Shown here piece by piece: positions 36,166-45,351 of a DNA stretch of 64,000 nucleotides. Position 1 is the first letter of the stretch. Every line of letters starts with the position of its first letter. The notes under the pieces were generated by a model that worked only from the letters and a program-made list of their open reading frames with translations, ran no database searches and was not told where the DNA came from. This DNA is from Bog-756 sp963830165 (lineage in GTDB: Bacteria; Actinomycetota; Acidimicrobiia; Acidimicrobiales; RAAP-2): the NCBI GenBank assembly GCA_963830165.1, contig CAWHKZ010000011.1:558001-622000 (forward strand), written 5' to 3'. The position numbers were made by a program, and so were the translations under genes.

Positions 36166-37422
36166 TCAGCCCCGGCGGGTGATGACCACCGGCGTGCCCC
36201 GGTCGGTGAAGGTGAACCCGGCCCCCGTGCTGAACTCGGTCAGCCGCACGTCGTCGGGCACGGGTCGCTCGTCCCCGCCGCGGACCACCTCCACCACCAA
36301 CTCCGCGGGGGAGTCGGACACGACGACGCACCGGAGCCTCCGGTCGACGGCACCGACGATGGCGTCGAGCGGCTCGAGGTGCGCGGCGTCGAGCAGGGTC
36401 GGCCACCCCCCGTCGACCGACGCCGGGGCCGTCCGGTCGATGCGGACCACGACCCCGCCTCCCGACTCGACCCGGACACCGGTGTAGGCGGTGGGCAGCA
36501 ACCCGGGGCTGAGGGCCAGCACCTGGGCGGCGTCCTCCGGTCCGTCGCCCAGGCCGAGGGCGGTGCGGAGCCGGGAGCCGGCCACGCCGGCCACGCCGGT
36601 GAACTGGCGCCGGGTCAGGTCCCGGGCCTCGGCGACGGTGTCGACCCGTTCGGTGGTGGCGGCCAGGAACGACAGCGACAGCAGGTGGCCCTGCAGGCAC
36701 ACCTCCTGGGCGATCCTGCGCAGGGCGGAGGCCGACCAGTCCTCCAGGCGGAGGTCGGCGAGCAGCGGCCCGGGATAGCCGTGAGTGCCCGGGTCGTCGG
36801 GGTCGATGGGATCGAGCTCCGTGGCGGCGGCCCGGGTCGCGCCGATGGCGACGGCCTGGCGGGGGACCTCGATCTCCGGGAAGCCGGGATCGATGGTCAC
36901 CGTCCACTCGCAGTGGGGCGAGCGGTCGGCGGGCACCCGGGGCGGCCGGTGGACGGGCCGCACCTGGGCGCGTGGGTTCGTGGCGGTCGCCGTGGCGTCG
37001 AAGGTGGGGTCCTCGATGTCGTGGCACATGGACCGGACGTAGTCGGGGCCCATCGGCTCGACGTCCATCAGCGCCCCGCAGTGGTCGAGCCAGAACCGAC
37101 CGTGGTCCCGGTCGGTGACCTCGAAGCGGAAGTCCATGAACTGGGGCGGCGAGCCGATGTCGAGCTGGAGGTTCTTGAAGATGGTCTCGACCGAGTCGCC
37201 CTCGAAGCCCAACGTCCGTTGCATGCGCTTCGAGTAGACGGGACTGGCCCCCATCCACTCGTCGATGGCGATGTCCGCCATGACCTGGCGGCCGAAGGCG
37301 CCGATGAGGTGGGGCATGCCGGCCCGGTCGATGAGGTGGCCGTCCAGCAGGTACTCCCGTACGAGCAGGGCCAGGGTGGGCCGGTCCCGGGACTCGAGGC
37401 CGGGCACCGGGAGGCCGGTCAC
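36166..37422 (-). CDS. Conserved hypothetical protein, 418 aa
   Basis: Soluble protein without signal peptide or membrane segments. I do not recognise the family. The N-terminal third is helical (LALLVREYLLDGHLIDRAGM, then GRQVMADIAIDEWMGASPVY). The middle has a Cys/His-rich block FWLDHCGALMDVEPMG and SMCHDIEDPTFDATA followed by VRPVHRPPR. The second half contains beta-rich sequence ending TDRGTPVVITRRG. It begins just five bases from the end of the amidohydrolase gene on the same strand, so the two are very likely co-transcribed and may act on the same substrate. Confidence 0.75.
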   Translation of the reverse strand: MTGLPVPGLESRDRPTLALLVREYLLDGHLIDRAGMPHLIGAFGRQVMADIAIDEWMGASPVYSKRMQRTLGFEGDSVETIFKNLQLDIGSPPQFMDFRFEVTDRDHGRFWLDHCGALMDVEPMGPDYVRSMCHDIEDPTFDATATATNPRAQVRPVHRPPRVPADRSPHCEWTVTIDPGFPEIEVPRQAVAIGATRAAATELDPIDPDDPGTHGYPGPLLADLRLEDWSASALRRIAQEVCLQGHLLSLSFLAATTERVDTVAEARDLTRRQFTGVAGVAGSRLRTALGLGDGPEDAAQVLALSPGLLPTAYTGVRVESGGGVVVRIDRTAPASVDGGWPTLLDAAHLEPLDAIVGAVDRRLRCVVVSDSPAELVVEVVRGGDERPVPDDVRLTEFSTGAGFTFTDRGTPVVITRRG

Positions 37423-37426
37423 GTGG

Positions 37427-38611
37427 TCACCGCAGACGCTCGGTCAGGGGAGGCCCGTTGTCGCGCATGACCGTGCGGACCTCGTCCTCGGTGAACCCGT
37501 TGCGCCGCAGGTCCTCGGCGAAGTCGCGGGGCTCGGCCAGGCCCTCGGCGTGGGGCCAGTCCGAGCCGAACAGCAGGTGGTCCACACCGATGAGGTCCTT
37601 CAGCTGGGCCAGGTCGTCCTCGTAGAAGGGGGCGATCCACACGTGCTCCCGGAAGGCCTCGACCGGGTCCGACGCAAAGCCCATCGGGCTCTGGGCGTAG
37701 ACCTTCTTCAACTTCGCCACGAGCTCGGGCACCCAGTCGGCGCCGGCCTCGATGCTGGCCACCCGGACCCTCGGGAACCGGTCGTAGATCCCCTGGCAGA
37801 CCAGGGCGGCCATCGTCTCGTAGGGGGCACGGCTCCCGCTCAGCACGCTGCGGAGGGGTGAGTAGGCGAAGGCCCGGAACTCGCCGGCCTTCTCCCAGTC
37901 GTCGACGTACCGGTTGTAGCCGGCGTCGCCCGAGTGGATCCCGACCGTCACCCCGGCCTCGTCGACCCGGGCCCAGAACGGGTCGTAACGGGAGTCTCCG
38001 GGGGAGACCCGGCCGTCCCTCGTGATGGCCGGCCCACCCTTGATGCAGACGATCCGGGCGTCCCGGGCCAGCACCTCCTCGAGCTCGGAGACCGCCGCCT
38101 CGGGGTCGACCAGCGGGATCATCGGGGCGGCGAAGATCCGCCCCTCGAAGGCGTAGCCCCAGTCCTCGTCGAGCCACCGGTTGAAGGCGTGGAAGGCGGC
38201 GACGGTGGCCTCGGGGTCCTGGGCCAGCGCCTCCTCCATGCCGACCCCCAGCGTCGGGAACAGGAAGCAGCCGTCGATGCCCTGGGCGTCCATGACGGCC
38301 AGCCGGGCGTCGCGGTCGCGGTACTCGGGCCGGATCGGCTCGAGCTCGCCGAAGAGCTGGGCCACGTTCTGGCCGCGCGGGTTGTGCCCCCGGAAGTACT
38401 GGTCGAGGCTGCCGGGCCGGGCCACGGGGTCGAAGGTCGGGTTCGGGATGAACCGGTTCACCTTCCCGGCCACCAGGAGCCGCTGACGCCCGTCGATCTC
38501 GGCCCACTGCATGGTCCGGCGGGCCATCTTCGGGTCCAGGTGGCGCGTGAAGGCGTCGGTGGCCTCGTAGTAGTGGTTGTCGGCGTCGAACGTCGTGAAG
38601 TCGATGGTCAT
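37427..38611 (-). CDS. Metal-dependent amidohydrolase (PF04909 type), 394 aa
   Basis: Second member of the amidohydrolase-2 group in the block. Metal ligands: FDADNHYYEATDAFTRHLD at the N-terminus, GIHSGDAGYNRY near residue 225, ASIEAGADWVPELVAKLKK near 285 and GSDWPHAEGLAEP near 348. It is similar along its whole length to the protein at 31818. ATG at 38611 lies 30 bases after the stop of the third amidohydrolase, so the group 39521-36166 looks like one operon. Confidence 0.9.
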   Translation of the reverse strand: MTIDFTTFDADNHYYEATDAFTRHLDPKMARRTMQWAEIDGRQRLLVAGKVNRFIPNPTFDPVARPGSLDQYFRGHNPRGQNVAQLFGELEPIRPEYRDRDARLAVMDAQGIDGCFLFPTLGVGMEEALAQDPEATVAAFHAFNRWLDEDWGYAFEGRIFAAPMIPLVDPEAAVSELEEVLARDARIVCIKGGPAITRDGRVSPGDSRYDPFWARVDEAGVTVGIHSGDAGYNRYVDDWEKAGEFRAFAYSPLRSVLSGSRAPYETMAALVCQGIYDRFPRVRVASIEAGADWVPELVAKLKKVYAQSPMGFASDPVEAFREHVWIAPFYEDDLAQLKDLIGVDHLLFGSDWPHAEGLAEPRDFAEDLRRNGFTEDEVRTVMRDNGPPLTERLR

Positions 38612-38641
38612 CGGTGTCCCCCGTCGTCGTGGTCCGGCGCC

Positions 38642-39521
38642 CTACGAGTCCAGCCCGAGGACCCGGAGCGCGTTGGTGCGCAGGAACTTGGGCCAGACCT
38701 CGTCCTTCAGGCCCACGGCGCGCATCTCGGTCATGATCCGCTCGAGCGAGAGGCCCATCGGGAAGTACCCGGCGTAGATGATCTTGTCCGAGCCGCGCTG
38801 GTTGGCGAAGTCGATGACCTGCTGCGGGTAGTACTTCGGGGCGAAGGCACTGGTCGAGTAGTGCAGGCCGGGCCACTTGAGCATGAGCTTGACGGCCAGC
38901 TCCGTCCACGGCTCGCAGCCGTGACGGGTCACGAAGACGAGCTCGGGGAAGTCGAACATGACCTCGTCGATGAGCTCGACCTGCTGGGGGGCGAACTTCA
39001 GGCCGCGGACCCGGCACGCCGGCGCAGCAGAAGATGGGGATGCCCAGCTCCACGCACTTGGCGTAGATCGGGTACATCAGCTTGTCGTTGATGGCCACCT
39101 GCGGGAAGGTCCCCGACGGGAAGGCGCCGACCGCCCGGATGCCCCACGTCTCGTAGGCCCTGACCATGGCCCGGATGCCGTCCATGCCGGTGTTGGGGTC
39201 GACCGAGAGCGACGGGATGAACCGGTCGGGGTAGCGCCGGACGGCGTCGGCCCCGGCCCCCTCGGACTCGTCCACGCCGACGAGCCCGCGCTCGACGCCC
39301 CAGCGGTCCATCTCGGCCAGCGTGACGGCGACGGGGTCCTGTGCGTCGGTGAGGACCTTCTCGGGCACGTCCTTGAACATGTACTCGGCCGGGAAGGCGA
39401 ACTCCTCCTTCGACTCCCGGTCCTTGGTCTGGCGGGTGATGAAGTCGTAGACCCCCGCCATGTCCGCGTGCGGGAACCCGATCATGGTGTCGACGATCCC
39501 CACGTCGTCCGGCATCCCCAT
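38642..39521 (-). CDS. Amidohydrolase-family protein, about 292 aa; one frameshift near 39002
   Basis: Shorter amidohydrolase-2 homologue. It begins GIVDTMIGFPHADMAGVYDF, contains WGIRAVGAFPSGTFPQVAIN and, after correction, FVTRHGCEPWTELAVKL and YPQQVIDFANQRGSDKIIYA. The reading frame breaks in CCAGVPGP: the read has one extra base in GGCC at 39001-39004, and RLKFAPQQVELIDEVMFDF follows in the corrected frame. The first gene of the minus-strand amidohydrolase operon. The DxH start motif is replaced by DTMIGFPH, so metal binding may differ from the longer paralogues. Confidence 0.8.
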
Positions 39522-39631
39522 CTGTCGTCCTCCCCGTCGTCGGTCGGCGCATGATACGTCCCCCGACCGCGGGGGCGTGGCCCGGGCCCGCCCGCCGGTC
39601 GCCGCGGGCCGGGGTCGGTACCGTGGGGCCC

Positions 39632-41083
39632 ATGACGACCGACCAGCCCGCCGCCGGCCCCGAGGACGCCGCCCACCGGGCGACCGCCGTGTGGAGGGAC
39701 GCCGTCGTGCCGTTCCTCCTTGAGTTCGGGCGGATCCCCGACCTCTCCCCGGCCTACGACCCCGGGTGGGAGGCCCACGGCGAGCTCGACCGGGCCGCCG
39801 AGCTCATGGCCGGATGGGCCCGGACCCGCGACCTGCCCGGGGCGACCGTCGAGGTGGTGCGGATCGCCGGGCTGACCCCGACCGTCGTGGTCGACGTGCC
39901 GGCGACCGACCCCGGGGCCACGGGCACGGTCGTCGTCTACGGCCACTACGACAAGCAGCCGCCGTTCACCGGGTGGAGCGAGGGCCGGGGTCCGTGGACG
40001 CCGACCCTCGAGGGCGACCGGCTCTACGGGCGCGGCGTGGCCGACGACGGGTACGCCCTCCCCTCCGCCCTCGTGGCCCTCGAGTCGGTGCGGGCCGTCG
40101 GCGGCAGCCACGCCCGCTGCGTGGTCCTGGCCGAGGGCTCCGAGGAGAGCGGCAGCCCCCACCTCCGCCAGGTGTTGGCCGCCCTCGACGAGCGCATCGG
40201 CACCCCGGACCTGGTGATCGCCCTCGACTCGAGCGCGCCGACCGACGAGCGGTTGTGGGTCACCACGTCGCTGCGGGGTGCGCTGATGGGCGACCTCACC
40301 GTGCGGGTGCTCGACCACGGGGTGCACAGCGGCTCGGCCGGGGCGGTGGTGCCGTCCTCCTTCCGGATCGCCCGACTGCTGCTCGACCGCATCGAGGACC
40401 CGGCCACCGGCGACCTGGTCCTGCCCGAGCTGGTGGTGGCGCCGCCGGACTGGGCCGAGGACGCCGCGGTCCGCATGGACGAGGCGCTGACCGAGGCGGG
40501 CGACCACGGCCCCCCCTTCCCGACCGTGGCCGGTCTGGTCCTCCAGGGGTCCACCCGGGTCGAGCAGGCGATGCGGAAGTCCTGGCTCGGATCGGTGGCC
40601 GTGGTCGGGGCCGACGGACTGCCGGCCTCGGTCGACGCCGGGGCCGTGCTGCGGCCGTTCACCACGTTGAAGCTGGCCATCCGGCTCCCCCCGGCCTGTG
40701 ACGCCGAGGTGGCCGGCGAGGCCATCGCCCGGGCGCTCACCGGCGACCCGCCCTACGGGGCCGAGGTCACCTGGGAGGCCGAGCTGGCCGCCGGGGGCTG
40801 GGCCGCGCCGGCCTTCGCACCCTGGCTGTCGGCCGCGCTCGACCGGGCCTCCGAGGCCGCCTTCGGCCGGCCGGCGGGCACGGTGGGGGAGGGCGGCACC
40901 ATCCCCTTCCTGGGCTGGCTGGCCGAGCGGTTCCCCGATGCCCAGATCCTGGCCCTCGGCGCCCTCGTCCCCGGGAGCAACCACCACGGTCCCGACGAGT
41001 CGCTGCACCTGCCCACCGCCGAGCGGGTGATCGGTGGGGTGGCCGGACTGCTGGCCGCCCACGGGACCCGGTCCGGGGTCTGA
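39632..41083 (+). CDS. M20-family zinc dipeptidase/amidase, 483 aa
   Basis: Cocatalytic metallopeptidase: VVVYGHYDKQPPF near residue 112 (metal His and Asp), LYGRGVADDGYALPSALVAL near 130 (bridging Asp), VLAEGSEESGSPH near 168 (catalytic Glu pair), DLVIALDSS near 195 and PGSNHHGPDESLHLPTAERV near the C-terminus (last metal His). The dimerisation domain lies between residues about 215 and 385. Specificity is probably for dipeptides or N-acyl amino acids. ATG at 39632 is chosen over the upstream frame from 39551. Confidence 0.9.
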   Translation: MTTDQPAAGPEDAAHRATAVWRDAVVPFLLEFGRIPDLSPAYDPGWEAHGELDRAAELMAGWARTRDLPGATVEVVRIAGLTPTVVVDVPATDPGATGTVVVYGHYDKQPPFTGWSEGRGPWTPTLEGDRLYGRGVADDGYALPSALVALESVRAVGGSHARCVVLAEGSEESGSPHLRQVLAALDERIGTPDLVIALDSSAPTDERLWVTTSLRGALMGDLTVRVLDHGVHSGSAGAVVPSSFRIARLLLDRIEDPATGDLVLPELVVAPPDWAEDAAVRMDEALTEAGDHGPPFPTVAGLVLQGSTRVEQAMRKSWLGSVAVVGADGLPASVDAGAVLRPFTTLKLAIRLPPACDAEVAGEAIARALTGDPPYGAEVTWEAELAAGGWAAPAFAPWLSAALDRASEAAFGRPAGTVGEGGTIPFLGWLAERFPDAQILALGALVPGSNHHGPDESLHLPTAERVIGGVAGLLAAHGTRSGV

Positions 41084-41144
41084 CACCTCCGGGACGGCCG
41101 GGCCGCCGTCAGGGCCCGCCTCCGGGTTCCGGTACGTTGCCGGG

Positions 41145-41783
41145 GTGACCGACGACGCCCGACTCGCCGCCGCCGCCGCCCTGCGCCGGCTCAACGACGC
41201 CTTCGTGGCCCACGAGGCCGAGGACGGCGTGCTCGACCGCATCGCCGCCGACGCCCGTGCGGCCACGACCGAACTGGAGCGCGGCGACCGGCGGGACCGT
41301 GCCGCACGGCTGGCGGCCCACTTCGGCCGCATGTCCGACCCGGGCCCGGTCGACGAGGCGTTGCGCAGCACGGACAACCCGATGACCGACCGGGCCGTGG
41401 GCGGCACCTCCAACCCGCTCTCCGCCGAGATCACCCTGGACTACGAGGGCGACGAGGTGGTCGCCCGGACGGTGCTGGGCGCCGCCTACGAGGGCGCGCC
41501 GCGCCGGTCCCACGGCGGCATGGTGGCCGCGCTGTTCGACGACATCGCCGCCGGCGTCCTGCCGCTCGCCGGGGTGGCCGCCTACACCGGTGAGCTGACC
41601 GTGCGGTACCACCGGCCGGTGCCCGTGGAGGAGCCGCTCGAGTTCCGCGCCCGGATCGACAGCCACGAAGGACGGAAGCTGCTGGCCAGTGCCGACTGCC
41701 TGGCCGGGGGCGAGGTCGTGGCGTCGGCGTCGGTGCTCTACATCACCGTCGACACGCGGGAGTTCGGCCGGACCGTCGGCTGA
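41145..41783 (+). CDS. PaaI-like hot-dog thioesterase, 212 aa
   Basis: The C-terminal 125 residues form a hot-dog domain: AYEGAPRRSHGGMVAALFDD with the HGG(x)V/A-type active site, then AYTGELTVRYHRPVPVEEPL. The N-terminal 85 residues are helical and variable. The family hydrolyses acyl-CoA thioesters; the substrate is unknown. GTG at 41145 is the preferred start, 61 bases after the peptidase gene on the same strand. Confidence 0.87.
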   Translation: MTDDARLAAAAALRRLNDAFVAHEAEDGVLDRIAADARAATTELERGDRRDRAARLAAHFGRMSDPGPVDEALRSTDNPMTDRAVGGTSNPLSAEITLDYEGDEVVARTVLGAAYEGAPRRSHGGMVAALFDDIAAGVLPLAGVAAYTGELTVRYHRPVPVEEPLEFRARIDSHEGRKLLASADCLAGGEVVASASVLYITVDTREFGRTVG

Positions 41784-41916
41784 GTCGGCGCCCCGCCCGG
41801 CTCCGTTCCGCCGCGGACCCGGGGGACGGGGGTCCGGCGGGCCGCGGCATGGGATGCCACGGGATGCCACCGGAGGTGCGGTGGTGCCTCGCCCGACGGT
41901 TGCAGGACGGGAACTT

Positions 41917-41956
41917 TTCGTCACCGGGGCTCAGGGAAGTGCCGGTTCGTGACGAA
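41917..41956. terminator. Inverted repeat, possible terminator or operator
   Basis: TTCGTCAC (41917-41924) is complementary to GTGACGAA (41949-41956); the next bases CGG/CCG can extend the stem. It lies between the thioesterase and the repeat-protein gene, so it may end the first or control the second. Confidence 0.4.
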
Positions 41957-42051
41957 GGGGCGGTCAGGACCAGTGGAGCGGCCCGGACGGGTGCAGGTGT
42001 GCGCCTACGCGCGCACCGGCGTCCGACCGGGTCACGGAAGGGACAGCGAGG

Positions 42052-43887
42052 ATGATGGACAGGTCGAGGAGAACGGTCGTGCTGGCGGCATCGGTGGCGG
42101 TCGCCGTGTTGACGGTGAGCGGAGCGGGCGGCGCCTGGGCGGCGGCGTCCGGCACGTCCCCTCACACGCGGACGCCGCGGGCGCCGTGGACGCCGCAGGT
42201 GTCGGGCGCCGTGGCCACCGTGGGCTCCGGCAGCTTCACGGTGACGGAGTCGGGAGGCAGCACCGTGACCGTCGACACCACGCCGTCGACGACGTTCGCC
42301 GAGACGGGGGCCGTGAAGCCGCCGACCGGGGTGACGGTGGGCGAGCAGGTCCTCGTCACCACCGTGGCGGGCACGTCCCGGACGGCCACCACCGTGACGG
42401 CCTCCCGGGTCCTCGTGGTGCTCACCCACGTGGTCGGCACCGTGCAGTCGGTCGGCAACGGCTCGTTCACGGTGCTGCTCGAGGGCGGACTGGTGGTGAC
42501 CGTCGACACGTCGGCCACGACGGTGGTCCGCGAGGCGGGCGTGGTCCAGTCCGGCGTCAGCACCGGTCAGTACGTCACGGCCTACGGGGCCGCCGACCCG
42601 GGCGATGCGTCGCAGCTGGTCGCCGAGTACGTCGTGGTCTCCACCCCGCCGACCGCGTCGCCACCGCACACCGGTACCTCCAGGTCGCCGTCCTCCCCGC
42701 CCCGGCAGCTCATGGCCGGCACGGTGTCCGGGGCCACGGCCGGCGGGTTCACCCTGACCGAGGCGGGCGGCACGGTGGTGGCCGTGACCACCACCTCGTC
42801 GACCACCTACGGTGAGACCGGTTCGCCCACCGCGCCGGCCGGCGTCACCGACGGCGAGCAGGTGCGCGTGACCCCGGTCGAGGGCACGTCGTCGACGGCG
42901 GCCACGGTCACCGCGGACCGCGTGGTCGTGGTCCTGACCCAGGTGACGGGCACGGTCGAGTCCGTGTCGAGCGGTTCGTTCACCCTGCAGCTGTTCGGCG
43001 GGCTCCAGGTCACCGTGGTGACCGACGGCTCGACCGTGTACACGTCGGGCGGCACGGCGGCGACCGGCGTGACCGTCGGCCAGAAGGTCACCGCCTACGG
43101 CGCCCCCGATCCCTCGGACGCGGCCGAACTCGACGCCGGCTATGTCGACGTCGACACCGGGCAGGGCCATGGTCGCCCGGGCGGCTGGACCGGCCCGGGC
43201 GGCTGGACCGGCCCGGGAGGCGGCTCGAGCGGCGGGCATGCCCCGTGGGGCGGAGGGGCGGGCGGCTCGGGCACGGGGTCGCACCCCGAGCTGGTCGGAG
43301 GGACCGTCAGCTCGGTCACCGGTGACGACATCGTGGTGACCGAGTTCGACCACACCACGGTCACCGTGATCGTCTCGTCGTCGACCAGGTACGTCTCGCG
43401 GTCGGGCCCGGCGTCCCTCGCCTCGGTGACCCCCGGCATCGTCGTCGGCGCCGTCGGCACACCGGCCGGCACCGGCGAGGTGGACGCCTCCCTGGTGCTG
43501 GTGGGCGGGGCGCCCGGCTCCGGGACCACGACGGGCTGGACGCCCGGCACCTCCGGCGATCCGACCTCGTCGACGACCCCGCCCACCACCACGCCGACCC
43601 ACCCGACGTGGCCGGGCGGAACCGGCGGCTCCGGTGGACCCGGTAGCCGGAGTGTCACGGGAAGTAGCGCCCCGGGCGGTACGGGCGGCTCGGGTGCCCC
43701 GGGTGGTAAGGGTAGTTCGCACGGCACCTCGTGGACCCCGCCCACCACCACCGTCCCGGCCCCGACGACCGACCCCTCCGGCACAGGACCGTCGGGTGGC
43801 TCCCGGACCGGTCAGGGGTCGTGGACGCCGGGCGGTGACGCCGGATCGGGCCATGGCGGCCCGGCCGGCTCCGGCTCCCGGGGCTGA
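42052..43887 (+). CDS. Secreted protein with DUF5666-like repeats and a Gly/Thr/Ser-rich tail, 611 aa
   Basis: Signal peptide at residues 1-32 (TVVLAASVAVAVLTVSGAGG, then WAAAS). Five beta-rich modules follow, with the pattern V-x-G-T-V-x-S-V-x-x-G-S-F-T-V: VSGAVATVGSGSFTVTESGG near residue 50, VGTVQSVGNGSFTVLLEGG near 128, MAGTVSGATAGGFTLTEAGG, VTGTVESVSSGSFTLQLFGG and VGGTVSSVTGDDIVVTEFDH. They form two alternating types, suggesting duplication of a two-module unit. The tail from about residue 370 is Gly/Pro/Thr/Ser-rich, likely a disordered wall-spanning or surface stretch. No enzyme motif is present. Confidence 0.82.
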   Translation: MMDRSRRTVVLAASVAVAVLTVSGAGGAWAAASGTSPHTRTPRAPWTPQVSGAVATVGSGSFTVTESGGSTVTVDTTPSTTFAETGAVKPPTGVTVGEQVLVTTVAGTSRTATTVTASRVLVVLTHVVGTVQSVGNGSFTVLLEGGLVVTVDTSATTVVREAGVVQSGVSTGQYVTAYGAADPGDASQLVAEYVVVSTPPTASPPHTGTSRSPSSPPRQLMAGTVSGATAGGFTLTEAGGTVVAVTTTSSTTYGETGSPTAPAGVTDGEQVRVTPVEGTSSTAATVTADRVVVVLTQVTGTVESVSSGSFTLQLFGGLQVTVVTDGSTVYTSGGTAATGVTVGQKVTAYGAPDPSDAAELDAGYVDVDTGQGHGRPGGWTGPGGWTGPGGGSSGGHAPWGGGAGGSGTGSHPELVGGTVSSVTGDDIVVTEFDHTTVTVIVSSSTRYVSRSGPASLASVTPGIVVGAVGTPAGTGEVDASLVLVGGAPGSGTTTGWTPGTSGDPTSSTTPPTTTPTHPTWPGGTGGSGGPGSRSVTGSSAPGGTGGSGAPGGKGSSHGTSWTPPTTTVPAPTTDPSGTGPSGGSRTGQGSWTPGGDAGSGHGGPAGSGSRG

Positions 43888-43952
43888 CGCAGGCGACCCT
43901 CCCCCGGCGCCCCCCGACCTCGTCGGGAGCGCGGGGGACGGACGCCCGACGC

Positions 43953-45191
43953 TCAGATCCGCTCGATGATGACGGCCGGAGCCATCCCGCCGGCCGCGCA
44001 CATGGTGACCAGGCCGAACTGCTTGTCCTGGCGCTCGAGCTCGTCGAGGACGGTGCCGATCAACATGGCGCCGGTGGCGCCGATCGGGTGGCCGAGGGCC
44101 ATGGCCCCGCCGTTCACGTTGACCTTGTCGCGGTCGAGGTCGAGGTCGCGGATGAACTTCTCGGGCACCACGGCGAAGGCCTCGTTGACCTCGAACAGGT
44201 CGATCTGGTCGAGGGTCATGCCCGCCTTGTCGAGGACCTTGCGGGCGGCCGGCACCGGGGCGTTCAGCATCAGGGTCGGGTCGTCGCCCATGTTGGCGGC
44301 GGCAACGATCCGGGCCCGCGGGGTCAGTCCGTGCGAGCGGGCGTAATCGGGGCTGGTGATCAGCAGGGCGGCGGCGCCGTCCACGACACCCGACGAGTTG
44401 CCGGCGTGGTGGACGTGCTCGATCTCGAGGTCGGGGAACCGCTGGTTGACCATCTTGCGGAACGTCAGCCCGTCGGCGTTGAGGGCGATGTCGGCGATCC
44501 CCGCGAACGACGGCGCCAGCTGGGCCAGCTTGTCGGCCGTCGTGCCGGGACGGGGGTACTCCTCGGTGGCGAGGAGCAGGGTGCCGTCGGGGCCGTGGAC
44601 GGGGATCAGGCTCTTGTCGAAGCGACCCTCGGCGATGGCCGTGGCCGCCCGGGCCTGCGAGGACTCGGCCAGCTCGTCGAGGGCCCGGCGGGGGATGCCC
44701 TCCAGGGTGGCGATGGCATCGGCGGCCACGCCCTGGTTGGGCTGGGGCCACACGGCCCGCAGGTGCTCGTTGCCCGAGTCGATGAAGAACCCGCCGCCCT
44801 CCACCTTGTTGGTGCCGTACGACGACATGAGCTCGGTGCCGCCGGCGATCATCACGTCCTCGAAGCCGGCCAGGACCGAGGCGGCGGCCAGGTTGACGGC
44901 GGTGATGCCCGAGCCGCAGTAGCGGTCCAGGGTGACGCCGCTCGAGTGGACGTCGTAGCCGGCGTCGAGGGCGGCCATGCGGCCGAGGTCGCCGCCCTGG
45001 GTGCCGACCTGGCGGCTGGTGCCCCAGATGATGTCGTCCACGTCGGCGGTGGCGAGGTCGTTGCGCTCGGCCAGGGCCTTCAGCACGGCGGCCCCGATGA
45101 GCTGCGGGTGCTGGTCGGCCAGGGCGCCCTTGCCCACCTTGCCGATGCCTCGCGGGGTACGGACGGCGTCGATGATCCATGCTTCAGGCAT
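43953..45191 (-). CDS. Thiolase (acetyl-CoA acyltransferase family), 412 aa
   Basis: Condensing/cleaving thiolase. Nucleophile Cys92 lies in TLDRYCGSGITAVNLAA, the His base in GGAMALGHPIGATGAMLIG near residue 370 and the second Cys in VTMCAAGGMAPAVII near 400. This set is typical of degradative thiolases of fatty-acid or side-chain beta-oxidation. Length is normal. ATG at 45191. It converges on the repeat-protein gene and stands apart from other beta-oxidation genes, apart from the acyl-CoA synthetase at the window start. Confidence 0.93.
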   Translation of the reverse strand: MPEAWIIDAVRTPRGIGKVGKGALADQHPQLIGAAVLKALAERNDLATADVDDIIWGTSRQVGTQGGDLGRMAALDAGYDVHSSGVTLDRYCGSGITAVNLAAASVLAGFEDVMIAGGTELMSSYGTNKVEGGGFFIDSGNEHLRAVWPQPNQGVAADAIATLEGIPRRALDELAESSQARAATAIAEGRFDKSLIPVHGPDGTLLLATEEYPRPGTTADKLAQLAPSFAGIADIALNADGLTFRKMVNQRFPDLEIEHVHHAGNSSGVVDGAAALLITSPDYARSHGLTPRARIVAAANMGDDPTLMLNAPVPAARKVLDKAGMTLDQIDLFEVNEAFAVVPEKFIRDLDLDRDKVNVNGGAMALGHPIGATGAMLIGTVLDELERQDKQFGLVTMCAAGGMAPAVIIERI

Positions 45192-45351
45192 TGCGGTGCT
45201 CCTCAGGTCGGTCGGGGTCCTGGGTGGACGGCTGACGGTGCGTCAGACAGCCCTGTCTACCCCACCCGGCCCACCCGGGGGCAAGCCGGCGCACCCGTCG
45301 CCCGCGCCGCCGCTGCAGCGGACCCGGTCGCTCCCGTAGCCTGACGCCCAC

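Noticed and set aside
41743..45180. An 1145-codon minus-strand frame through the repeat-protein and thiolase genes
   Set aside because: Low-complexity Arg/Gly/Pro translation in a shifted frame of the thiolase and antisense to the repeat protein; not a gene.
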